From JACCXM01 sp046328335 (GTDB taxonomy: Bacteria; Chloroflexota; Chloroflexia; Thermomicrobiales; UBA6265): a stretch of DNA of 64,000 nucleotides. Where the stretch lies: the NCBI GenBank assembly GCA_046328335.1, contig JAXLWU010000017.1, forward strand, positions 47,562 to 111,561, read 5' to 3'. Positions 43,180 to 51,145 of this stretch are shown here, piece after piece. The position numbers were made by a program, and so were the translations under genes. Each line of letters starts with the position of its first letter. The first letter of the stretch is position 1. The notes under the pieces are model-generated. The model saw only the letters and a program-made list of their open reading frames with translations, had not been told where the DNA came from and made no database searches.

Positions 43180-45480
43180 CTAAGCCGGCGTCGTCTCCGC
43201 CTCCGCGCTGGCCGCGGCCAGCGATCCATTCGCGGCAGGCTTGTCGCCATCGGCGGTAGCCAGTCCATCTGGCGAACCCCCGCCTTGCAGCAAGGTCGCC
43301 TCGATCGTCGCCGGCTGCTGCGGTTCGATTCCGGCTTCGATGTCGTAGCCGACCGGACGGCCGAGAATGTCGATCACTTCCTTGCCGTCAAGCGTCTCCC
43401 GATCGAGCAGCGCGGCCACTAGGGCATCGAGCCGATCGCGATAGTCCTTGTTCAGTTCGACCGCCTTGGTCAGCGCGGCTTCGACCATCTCGCGCACCGC
43501 CGCATCGAGCCGGTTGGCCGTCGCGTCGGAGAATGCCCGCTCTTGCACGATCTCGCGGCCGAGGAAGACGTGCTCCTCGCCGGTGCCGAGATAGACCGGC
43601 CCGACGTCGGGACTCATCCCCCACAGCCCGACCATGCGGCGAGCCAGTCCAGAAGCTTCCTTCAGGTCGTTTTCGGCGCCAGTGGTCACTTCATCGTAGA
43701 CGACCATCTCCGCCGCGCGTCCGCCAAGCAGCATCGCCAGCCGCCCGACGAGGAAGGTCCGGCTGTAGTTGTGGCGGTCTTCTTCCGGCATCTGCACCGT
43801 CACGCCCAGTGCCCGCCCCCGCGGCACGATGCTCACCTTCCGCAGGGGATCGGCGCCCGGCGTGAAGTGCGCGACCAGCGCATGGCCCGCCTCGTGATAG
43901 GCGACCACCTCGCGCTCCTTCGGATTCATCAACCCGGTCCGCGTGGTACCGAGGAGGATCTTGTCCAGCGCCTCGTCGAAGTCGGCGCGAGTGATCTCCT
44001 TGCGGTTGCGACGCGCGGCGGTCAATGCGGCTTCGTTGACGAGGTTCGCCAGATCGGCGCCGGAAAAACCGGTCGTCGCCCGCGCCAGCGCGCTCTTGTC
44101 GACATCGGAGGCGAGGGGCAAGCCACGCGTGTGGATGTTGAGCACGGCCTCGCGCCCACTCTTGTCGGGCAGTCCGACCACCACCTGCCGATCGAAGCGG
44201 CCCGGCCGCAACAGCGCCGGATCGAGTACGTCTGGGCGGTTCGTGGCCGCCATGACGATCACTTCCTGGTTGGTCTCGAACCCGTCCATCTCGACGAGCA
44301 TCTGATTGAGCGTCTGCTCCCGCTCGTCGTTCGACCCCCCAAGCCCGGCGAAGCGCTGCCGGCCGACGGCATCCAGTTCATCGATGAACACGATCGCCGG
44401 CGCGCTTTGCTTCGCCTTGTCGAACAGGTCGCGCACGCGGCTGGCGCCGACACCGACAAACATCTCGACGAATTCCGACGCGGAGACGCTGAAGAACGGC
44501 ACGCCGGCTTCACCCGCGACCGCCCGCGCCATCAAGGTCTTGCCCGTTCCTGGGGGGCCAACCAGGAGGACGCCGCGCGGCAACCGCGCGCCGAGTTGGT
44601 GGTACTTGGCGGGATTGCGCAGGAAATCGACAACCTCGGTCAATTCCTGCTTCGCCTCTTCCTCGCCAGCCACATCGGCGAACGTCACCTGGGGTCGTTC
44701 CGGATCGTGCTGCCGGGCGCGGGAGCGGCCAAAGCCGAAAACGTTCTGCTGACCGCGGGACATCTGCCTTCCCATGAAGACAATCAGCCCCAGAATCAGC
44801 AAGAACGGCAGGAAGGCGACGAGCAGGCTTGACAGCAGGTTGGAACCGTCAGACTCGGCGCGCACCGTGACGTTGTGCTCCTGGAGGAGCGGCAGCAGCG
44901 CCACGTTCTCGACCGGTGGCAGATTGGCCCTCAGCCGGCTCCCTTCGACCACGCCCGCGGGGCGATCGTTTCCGGCCGGCGGCGTGACTTGCGTTTCATT
45001 GGCGCGATCCCACGCCACTGACTCTTTCAGGTCCGCGTCGATTGTCGTGTCGGACAGGATGACGGACGAGACGTTGTCGTCCCGAACCTGTTGCTCCACG
45101 AACGAATAGGGCACCGTGATGCGCTGGGGATCCCGCTGCGGATCGAGAAAGTTGTAGACCTGGATGGCGACAAATCCGAGCAGAACCAGTCCGAGCACCC
45201 ACGGTGGAATCCGCGGTTTCCCCTTGCCGCCCGGTCCGCCCGTTGGAAACCGCGGGCGCCCTGGCAGGCCGGGCCGCTTGCTGTTCGATTTTCCATCTTT
45301 GTCGTTGTCGTTATCGAGCAGGTGGAGGCGCGCAACCTCCGGCCGGCGATTCGATCTCACGTCTGATCCATTTCCATTTCTTGATTCTTGCTGCGACGTC
45401 CGAGCGAGTCGAGCAGGGAAAACCCGCGTTAGGGACATTTCCGCTCGCTGAGATGCTACCCGATCTTTCACTTCAACCAT
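43180..45480 (-). CDS. ftsH: ATP-dependent zinc metalloprotease FtsH
   Basis: A 766-residue membrane AAA protease that degrades membrane and unstable cytosolic proteins. The N-terminal ~90 residues are an unusual charged, Gly/Arg-rich extension. Helices lie at ~93-110 and ~210-232, with an extracytoplasmic domain between. The AAA module has Walker A GPPGTGKTL, Walker B IVFIDELDAVG, pore loop FVG and SRH ATNRPDVLDPALLRPGRFDRQV. The protease site is HEAGHAL, and the third zinc ligand is in the NDLKEAS segment. The C-terminus has a long Ala/Glu-rich tail. ATG 45480. The unknown gene 45511-45885 is 30 bases upstream. Confidence 0.95.
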   Translation of the reverse strand: MVEVKDRVASQRAEMSLTRVFPARLARTSQQESRNGNGSDVRSNRRPEVARLHLLDNDNDKDGKSNSKRPGLPGRPRFPTGGPGGKGKPRIPPWVLGLVLLGFVAIQVYNFLDPQRDPQRITVPYSFVEQQVRDDNVSSVILSDTTIDADLKESVAWDRANETQVTPPAGNDRPAGVVEGSRLRANLPPVENVALLPLLQEHNVTVRAESDGSNLLSSLLVAFLPFLLILGLIVFMGRQMSRGQQNVFGFGRSRARQHDPERPQVTFADVAGEEEAKQELTEVVDFLRNPAKYHQLGARLPRGVLLVGPPGTGKTLMARAVAGEAGVPFFSVSASEFVEMFVGVGASRVRDLFDKAKQSAPAIVFIDELDAVGRQRFAGLGGSNDEREQTLNQMLVEMDGFETNQEVIVMAATNRPDVLDPALLRPGRFDRQVVVGLPDKSGREAVLNIHTRGLPLASDVDKSALARATTGFSGADLANLVNEAALTAARRNRKEITRADFDEALDKILLGTTRTGLMNPKEREVVAYHEAGHALVAHFTPGADPLRKVSIVPRGRALGVTVQMPEEDRHNYSRTFLVGRLAMLLGGRAAEMVVYDEVTTGAENDLKEASGLARRMVGLWGMSPDVGPVYLGTGEEHVFLGREIVQERAFSDATANRLDAAVREMVEAALTKAVELNKDYRDRLDALVAALLDRETLDGKEVIDILGRPVGYDIEAGIEPQQPATIEATLLQGGGSPDGLATADGDKPAANGSLAAASAEAETTPA

Positions 45481-45510
45481 GATACGCCGAGAAGTCGCTT
45501 ATGTCGATTC

Positions 45511-45885
45511 TTATGGCGAGTTCACCCCGGTTGCCGAGGCCAGCAGCCGCCAGCGCGCGGGAACCCCATACGGATCGTCCTCGCCATGTGCGAACCCGAT
45601 CCATTCGACGAGGCCGGATTGGCGGAGAACGGCAGGAATCACCTGTCCATGCACCACCATCTTGGCATACCGCTCGCCCTCGCCCCAGCGGCGCAAGGCC
45701 TCCCGGTAGGCCGCATCGCTCGCCGGATCCATCTCGATCACCGCGATCAGTTCCGGCGTCGTGAATTCTTCACCCTCGATCCGGCACAACAGATCCTCGA
45801 TGGCCGGCGCCAGAAACGCGATAATGGCGTCCATTCGCTCAGGACGGTCAAGCGGCTCACCCGCGGCTCCCGAGGTTTCGCTCAT
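45511..45885 (-). CDS. uncharacterised protein upstream of ftsH
   Basis: A 124-residue soluble protein that I do not recognise. It contains MDAIIAFLAPAIEDLLCRIE and EFTTPELIAVIEMDPASDAAYREALRRW segments (helical), then a beta-rich VHGQVIPAVLRQSGLVEW and a GVPARWRLLA end. It ends 30 bases before ftsH and may be in its operon. Its ATG (on CATG at 45882-45885) shares bases with the divergent ATG of the SH3 gene. Confidence 0.65.
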   Translation of the reverse strand: MSETSGAAGEPLDRPERMDAIIAFLAPAIEDLLCRIEGEEFTTPELIAVIEMDPASDAAYREALRRWGEGERYAKMVVHGQVIPAVLRQSGLVEWIGFAHGEDDPYGVPARWRLLASATGVNSP

Positions 45886-46405
45886 GAATCGATCCGCACT
45901 CCTGTTGCTTCACCGCGTGAGACGCGCCACCGTTCTCATTGTGCGCGCGTCGTTGGTCTTGGTCGTTGTGATCATGCTGATAATGTGCCATGCCGCCTCA
46001 TCCCCCGCGGTCGCGAAGAGCGTCCCCCTTGCCACCACCGTCGCCCCGGTCGAAATCCTGAGCGAGCCAGCGCTCGACGCCATGGTTCTGGGCGAACTGA
46101 GCACCGGGATCGATCTCGAATTGACCGGCGCGGCGCAGCCCGGATTCCTCCAGGTGTATTACGCCGACGGGGTCGGTTGGGTTCCCGCCCAATATCTCGC
46201 CGTTGGTCCCCGCCCCGGAATCGATACCGCCGTCGCCACGGTCGATCTTCCCCTGCTCGATGCGCCAGCGTCTGACGCCGCCGTTCTCGCCACCGTCCCT
46301 GAGGGGGACACGGTTCTTCTCACCGGCGCTCACCTCGATGGGTATGATGCCGCCGCCTACGGGGGCGTCGGCGGTTGGGTTGATGCGCGAGGACTTGCCC
46401 GATGA
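45884..46405 (+). CDS. exported protein with two SH3-like domains
   Basis: A 173-residue protein. The N-terminus is a signal or anchor: basic MNRSALLLLHRVRRA followed by VLIVRASLVLVVVIMLIMCH, then SSPAVAKS. Two SH3b-like units follow (~45-105 ending GVGWVPAQYL, ~110-173 ending VGGWVDARGL). The Cys after the hydrophobic run lacks a good lipobox, so a lipoprotein is unlikely. The TGA overlaps the ATG of the next gene (ATGA at 46402-46405), so the two are coupled. ATG 45884 has CGAGG about 9 bases upstream. Confidence 0.75.
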   Translation: MNRSALLLLHRVRRATVLIVRASLVLVVVIMLIMCHAASSPAVAKSVPLATTVAPVEILSEPALDAMVLGELSTGIDLELTGAAQPGFLQVYYADGVGWVPAQYLAVGPRPGIDTAVATVDLPLLDAPASDAAVLATVPEGDTVLLTGAHLDGYDAAAYGGVGGWVDARGLAR

Positions 46406-47637
46406 CCACTACGCCTTCATCGAATGGGTTCGGGGCGGACGAACTCCCGTCCGCCGCATCGGTCGTCGTCATCGGTGGCGGGGTCATCGGGCTCTCCACC
46501 GCCTTTCAGCTCGCCAAACGCGGCCAGCGCGATGTCGTCGTGCTCGAACGCCGCTATCTCGGTTCGGGTGCAACCGGGAAATCAGGCGCGCTCGTGCGCT
46601 GCCACTACGCCAATGTCCCGGAAGCGCGCTTGACCCACGAGAGTCAGCGCATCTTTCGCGCCTGGGATGACGAAGTGGGGGTCGGTTCGCCCGGATTCGC
46701 CCAGGTCGGCTTTGTTCAGGTCGTGCCGCCCGAATACGAAGACCGCCTCCGCGCCAACATTGCCGACCAGCAGGCGCTTGGGATCGACACGCGCGTCGTC
46801 GATCGGAACGAACTGCGGGAGATCGAGCCGTTTCTCTCTGTCGATGACATCACCTACGCCGCCTTTGAACCGCACAGCGGCTATGCCGATCCCAATGCGA
46901 CGTTGCAGAGTTTTGCCCGGGCGGCGCGGCGTCTTGGCGTCCGCATCTTCGAAGAAACGCCCGCCCTCGCCATCCAGACCTCTGGCGACCGCGTCGTCGG
47001 GGTCGAAACCAGCCGCGGCACGATTGCGGCCGATCACGTCGTTGTCGCCGCCGGCTCCTGGGCCGACCGCCTTCTCATTCCACTTGGCATCGATCTTGGT
47101 CTCGAACCGGCTCGCACCCAGGTTGTGCTCTTCCGCTGGCCGCCGGAATTGGAAGGGCGCGGTCACCGGGTCGTGATCGACGCCATCAACCATTCCTGGC
47201 TGCGCCCCGAGGGGGGCAACTGCACGTTGATCGGCGCGGAGCGTGGGGTCGCCACCGCCGATCCCGAATTCCTCGATGAGTCGGTCGATGCCGCGACCAT
47301 CCCGCTCGCTCATCGCGCATTGACAGCCCGCTTCCCGATCTTTGCCCATGCGGTGATGCGCGGCGGGTGGTCAGGCACCTATATGCGCAGCCCCGACCGC
47401 CACCCGATCATCGACCAGATTCCATCAGTGCCTGGTCTCTGGGTGATGACCGGCGACAGCGGCACCTCGTTCAAGACGGCGCCCGCGATCGGGGTCTGCC
47501 TGGCGGAATGGATCACGGAAGGGGCGCCGCGTCTGGTCGATCTCACACCATTTCGCTCGACCCGCTTCGCGGATGGCCAGCCCTGGCTCGACGAGCGCTC
47601 CTACGGGGACGACCGCCGGCTCACGGTCTCGCGGTAG
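46402..47637 (+). CDS. FAD-dependent oxidoreductase (DAO family, sarcosine oxidase beta-like)
   Basis: A 411-residue flavoprotein. The Rossmann motif is SVVVIGGGVIGLSTAFQLAK (~15-34), and RRYLGSGATGKSGALVRCHY is the conserved second region. DHVVVAAGSWADRL marks the middle, and SGTSFKTAPAIGVCLAEWI completes the FAD site. The plan fits the beta subunit of heterotetrameric sarcosine oxidase or a related dehydrogenase for N-methyl amino acids. No alpha, gamma or delta subunit is adjacent. Its start overlaps the upstream SH3 gene by four bases. Confidence 0.88.
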   Translation: MTTTPSSNGFGADELPSAASVVVIGGGVIGLSTAFQLAKRGQRDVVVLERRYLGSGATGKSGALVRCHYANVPEARLTHESQRIFRAWDDEVGVGSPGFAQVGFVQVVPPEYEDRLRANIADQQALGIDTRVVDRNELREIEPFLSVDDITYAAFEPHSGYADPNATLQSFARAARRLGVRIFEETPALAIQTSGDRVVGVETSRGTIAADHVVVAAGSWADRLLIPLGIDLGLEPARTQVVLFRWPPELEGRGHRVVIDAINHSWLRPEGGNCTLIGAERGVATADPEFLDESVDAATIPLAHRALTARFPIFAHAVMRGGWSGTYMRSPDRHPIIDQIPSVPGLWVMTGDSGTSFKTAPAIGVCLAEWITEGAPRLVDLTPFRSTRFADGQPWLDERSYGDDRRLTVSR

Positions 47638-47810
47638 GACGAAATCCGCATCGTGACTGCCGTCAACTCATGGGACTCGCCGTCACCCCGACCCCGGCCT
47701 CGCTCCCCAGCCTCCCTCCCCGGAGGGAGGAGTCTCCCCGTGCGCGCTCACCGGGGGGAGGTCCGACCGTCGTCAGGCGTTCGCGTAGCCTCGGGACGCC
47801 CGCGAGGCGG

Positions 47811-47856
47811 CCAAAAGCCCCTCTCCCTCGCACAGGGAGAGGGATTGGGGTGAGGG
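47811..47856. repeat. dispersed palindromic repeat, family A, with a second half-copy
   Basis: AAAAGCCCCTCTCCCTCGCAC and CAGGGAGAGGGATTGGGG arms, then TGAGGG. A tail ACTGCCATACCTCCCCTTGTC is followed at 47881-47923 by a second right arm. It sits in the 411-base convergent gap before rsgA; nothing else was found there. Confidence 0.88.
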
Positions 47857-48048
47857 CACGCATGGCGAAACTGCCATACCTCCCCTTGTCAGTGCGCACA
47901 GGGAGAGGGGTTTGGGGTTGAGGGCCGGCCTCCCGAGTAAAGGGCAGTAACTATCCGGATTCTGTATCAGCCAAGCTACAACGTCACCGTGGCCACGAAG
48001 CATTGCAGTTGAGTTTCGCGATGATCGTTGGCCGCGAAGCCGCCGCGA

Positions 48049-49047
48049 TCAATCCTCGCCCAGATCACCCCGGCGGAGCGCCACGAAACTCTCGTACCGC
48101 TCCCGGTCGATCTCGCCCCGTTTCACCGCCTGGCGCACCGCGCAATCCGGTTCGGTCAGGTGCTTGCAGTTCGCGTAGCGGCACTGATCGAGATACGGCC
48201 GAAACTCGGGAAAGAACTGATCCAGGTGCTCCAAGTCGACGCCCTGAAGCGAGAGCGCGCGGATACCGGGAGTGTCGGCAAGATAGGTCATGCCCGCGCT
48301 GGGAACGCGGTGCAATACCGTGGCGACGGTTGTGTGACGCCCCTTGCCGGTCGCCTCGGAGATGGCCCCGACCGTTCGTTCCTGGCTCGGATCGAGCGCG
48401 TTGAGCAGACTCGACTTGCCGACCCCGGATGGCCCCGCCACCGCCGTGATCTTCCCCTGCAACACCCGCCGCAAATCATCAAGACCGGCGCCGGTCCGGG
48501 CACTGAGATAGAACACCGGGTACACCGCTTCGTACCGGCCGAAGATTTCGCGGGCCAGAGACCTGCCGTCATCCTCCTGATCGAGGTCGATCTTGTTGAC
48601 CCCGATCAGCGCCGGGAGCGCGCGAGATTCCGCCATCACCAGAAAGCGGTCGAGCAGCCGGGGGTGCGGCTCCGGGTTGCGGACGGCGAAGAGAAACAAC
48701 GCCTGGTCGGGATTGGCCAGGATGACCTGCTCGACGTCGTCGGTATGGCGCGCCAGTCGCGACAGGGAGCGCGCGCGAGGAGCGATCTGTTCGATCCGGC
48801 CCTCCCCCTCCCCCACATCGCTGACCATCACCCGATCGCCGACCGCGACCAAATCGGTGCCCCGCCGCTGCCGCTTCAGACCACCACGAATGGTCGAGAG
48901 CAACTCCTGTCCATCTTCGAGTTGCACCGTGAAGAACTTGCCGAACGCGCGGACCACCACACCCGGCATGGCATTGGGCGGAACCGGGGGCAGCGCGATC
49001 TCGCCGGTGATCTCAGACGGCCGCCGCTCGTTCGGCCTCCCGTTCAA
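48049..49047 (-). CDS. rsgA: ribosome small subunit-dependent GTPase A
   Basis: A 332-residue circularly permuted GTPase that helps mature the 30S subunit. An N-terminal OB fold (GVVVRAFGKFFTVQL) is followed by the G4 motif GVNKIDLDQ (~188), then G1 GPSGVGKSSLLNAL (~235), G3 ADTPGIRAL (~284). The C-terminal zinc site is CRYANCKHLTEPDC. The TTG start at 49047 has GAGGTG five bases upstream; an ATG at 48969 (MPGVVVRAF) is the alternative. Complete and typical in length. Confidence 0.93.
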   Translation of the reverse strand: MNGRPNERRPSEITGEIALPPVPPNAMPGVVVRAFGKFFTVQLEDGQELLSTIRGGLKRQRRGTDLVAVGDRVMVSDVGEGEGRIEQIAPRARSLSRLARHTDDVEQVILANPDQALFLFAVRNPEPHPRLLDRFLVMAESRALPALIGVNKIDLDQEDDGRSLAREIFGRYEAVYPVFYLSARTGAGLDDLRRVLQGKITAVAGPSGVGKSSLLNALDPSQERTVGAISEATGKGRHTTVATVLHRVPSAGMTYLADTPGIRALSLQGVDLEHLDQFFPEFRPYLDQCRYANCKHLTEPDCAVRQAVKRGEIDRERYESFVALRRGDLGED

Positions 49048-49154
49048 CGCCCACCTCGGTTGACATTCGTGCTGGCAAGAATGACCGACAACGACGCTTG
49101 CCTCAGATTCATACGAAGTCCGGATGAAGACATTCGCATTGAACTCAGGTACTT

Positions 49155-49293
49155 ACACCCAAAGCCCCTCTCCCGGCTTGATCTGACAGGGGGAGGAATT
49201 GGCGACGAGGAGGCTACCCGGAGATTCCGCTCCTCACGAAATGAGCCCGGAGCCCCTCTCCCATTCCGATGGGAGAGGGGTTGGGGTGAGGGT
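49155..49293. repeat. composite family A element (long form, second copy)
   Basis: It starts with ACCCAAAGCCCCTCTCCCGG and passes through GGGGGAGGAATTGG and a TTCCGCTCC stretch. A complete element with ATGGGAGAGGGGTTGGGG ends it. Its order and sequence match 42938-43067 over about 135 bases. A further degenerate right arm follows at 49335-49360. Confidence 0.8.
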
Positions 49294-49435
49294 CCGCACG
49301 ACGAGACCGCCATACCTCCCCTTGTCAGCCAGCTCGATGGAAAAGGGCTGGGGGTGAGGGAGCGCGCCACGAGGAAACGGCACGCGTCATCCAGAATCGG
49401 TTCGAGCCACGTCAACGCGGTGATAGATGCGCAAC

Positions 49436-49528
49436 GGGGGCGCCGCATGGCGCCCCCTTGTGCCAAGACTGGCCTCGAACCGCGCACTACCCGCAAAGGC
49501 CCTCACGACAGAGCAGTCCCGCGCAGCA
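49436..49528. repeat. direct repeat copy 1 flanking the transposase remnant
   Basis: A stretch of about 80 bases (49449-49528) recurs at 51066-51145 with two mismatches. It includes, on the minus strand, the last 13 codons of the cysteine-rich gene (51104-52492) plus a downstream hairpin of the GGGGGCGCC type. Relative to copy 2, the hairpin loop is inverted (GCAT versus ATGC). Confidence 0.85.
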
Positions 49529-49559
49529 CGGCGTCGGGTGTGGCTGGCCGTGAGGGCGG

Positions 49560-50954
49560 CATTGGTTTGAGCCCCACCCAGTCGGCCATTTTGCCCCGGT
49601 CGTCCCCGGTTCGAGAACAAACCCGGTGAGAAATCCGTTTCCTGCCCTGGCTCCTGGCGCAGCCCGTGCCACAACCGGGCGAGCGACCAGCGGTAGTACT
49701 GCCGCCCCCACCACCGTCCTGGGGCGGACACCGGTCCCGGTCCCAGCCCCCAGGCGCACCCCTGCCAGGACCAGGATGGCGTAGACCCAGGCCGCCCATT
49801 GCACGGTGAGCACGGCGGCCACGGGACTCCACGCCTGCAGCTCGCCGAGGCCGAAGGTGGTTTTCAACTCGCGGTGGGCGACCTCCAGTTCCCAGCGTTG
49901 CCAGGCCCAGGCCAGCAGGTCGGCGGCGGGCCAGGGCGGCGTCAGTCCCCGTCCCATCGGCCACGGTAGAGACCAGAAAGAAGCGGGCCACCCGTTTCGC
50001 TTGCCGCGCGCGGGATCGCTGCCCTCGACCGCCAGCAGGAAGAGCGGCTGGTCGGGTGCCCCGTGCACCAGCAGGGGGCCGGCGACGCGAAACTGGATCA
50101 GGATCTGCCGCCCCCGCACGGTCAGGGTGACCGCCGCCAGCCGCTGCGCGGCGCCAGACGGCGTCGGGGCGGGGCTGCCGCTCGCCATAGCGGCGGGGCC
50201 GGCCCGTGGCGCCGGGAGCGACCGGCGGCAGGGCAAACAGCGCCCGGTTCTTCGCGCAGCGGGCCAGCACCGTGACCCGGTCCGGCAGCGCCACCCACAG
50301 CGACGCGGTGCTGTAGGCGCCGTCGCCGAGAGCGAGGACCCGCTGCGTGGTCCGTCCCCGCCCCCATCCGGGGCCACCCGCCGCCACCGCAACGCCGCCA
50401 CTCCGCTTCCCATTCTTTTCGCGGCGGGTGATCCGGCACGGGGACCGCCTTGGGGGGAAAAGGCCGGCACGAAGCGCAGCGGCCGCCGGCTGTACCCGGT
50501 CGGCGAGGGGAGCGGCAGCCAGGCCAGGTGCACGAAGCGCTGGGCGCGGTGCGGCCCCGGACGGAAAGATGGCGGTCCCCAGGTGGCGCAGCCGGGTCGT
50601 CCCCGGCATGGTGCGGCTGTGCCGCGCAGTCGGGTGGCGTCCACCCCACCAGATAGGGATCGGTCGGTGCACTCAGGTCCAGCGTCTGCCCAAGCACGCA
50701 GGTGGTCGGCTGGTCGTAGTCGATCCGCCCCGGCTGAAGAGGCGGTGCCAGGCCGTCCAGTCCACCGCCCCCATCCCCAGGACCAGCAGCACCCCGGTCG
50801 TGTGCCGACCAAGGCGCTCAGCCAGCCCAGCACCAAGGCCACACTGCGCTGATGCGTGCGCTCCTGGCGAACGCGGGACGATGCGCGGCGAGCAACGCCC
50901 ACAGTTCCGGCAGCAGGGGACGGGCGGCGGCGGACGGGGTAGACTCGACCATTG
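49560..50954 (-). pseudogene. decayed DDE transposase (IS4-like)
   Basis: Transposase-like segments are spread over all three minus-strand frames, so the gene is broken by several frameshifts. Reading from an ATG at 50954 (MVESTPSAAARPLLPELW), the segments are: a GVLLVLGMGAVDWTAWHRLF section; DLSAPTDPYLVG; RVLALGDGAYSTASLWVAL, whose Asp may be catalytic; and near the C-terminus AWQRWELEVAHRELKTTFGL, which resembles the Glu-bearing helix of IS4-type enzymes. No inverted termini are visible. An intact frame to 51007 is open but mixes non-coding residues. It is flanked by the direct repeats at 49436 and 51053. Confidence 0.75.
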
Positions 50955-51052
50955 GGGGTGGCCTTGCGGGAGGTTCGGCGCGACACAACCACCGTCCAGC
51001 CTACCAACGCCCACCCCCATCTCCAAGCCCCCGCGCGAAAGGGCCAAAGTCC

Positions 51053-51145
51053 AGGGGCGCCATGCGGCGCCCCCTTGTGCCAAGACTGGCCTCGAACCGC
51101 GCACTACCCGCAGAGGCCCTCACGACAGAGCAGACCCGCGCAGCA
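51053..51145. repeat. direct repeat copy 2, overlapping the end of the cysteine-rich gene
   Basis: The partner of 49436-49528. The part from 51104 to 51145 is the true 3' end of the cysteine-rich gene. The GGGGCGCC hairpin at 51053-51074 probably terminates transcription from that gene. Confidence 0.85.

Noticed and set aside
45884..45990. A lipoprotein signal in the SH3 protein
   Set aside because: The residues before the Cys (LIMC) do not fit the lipobox, so an ordinary anchor or signal is more likely.
7089..49293. A CRISPR array made of the ~40-base repeats
   Set aside because: Copies are dispersed by thousands of bases, with no regular spacers and no cas genes.
48028..49629. A long plus-strand frame opposite rsgA
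   Set aside because: It is antisense to a complete rsgA gene and shows no family features.
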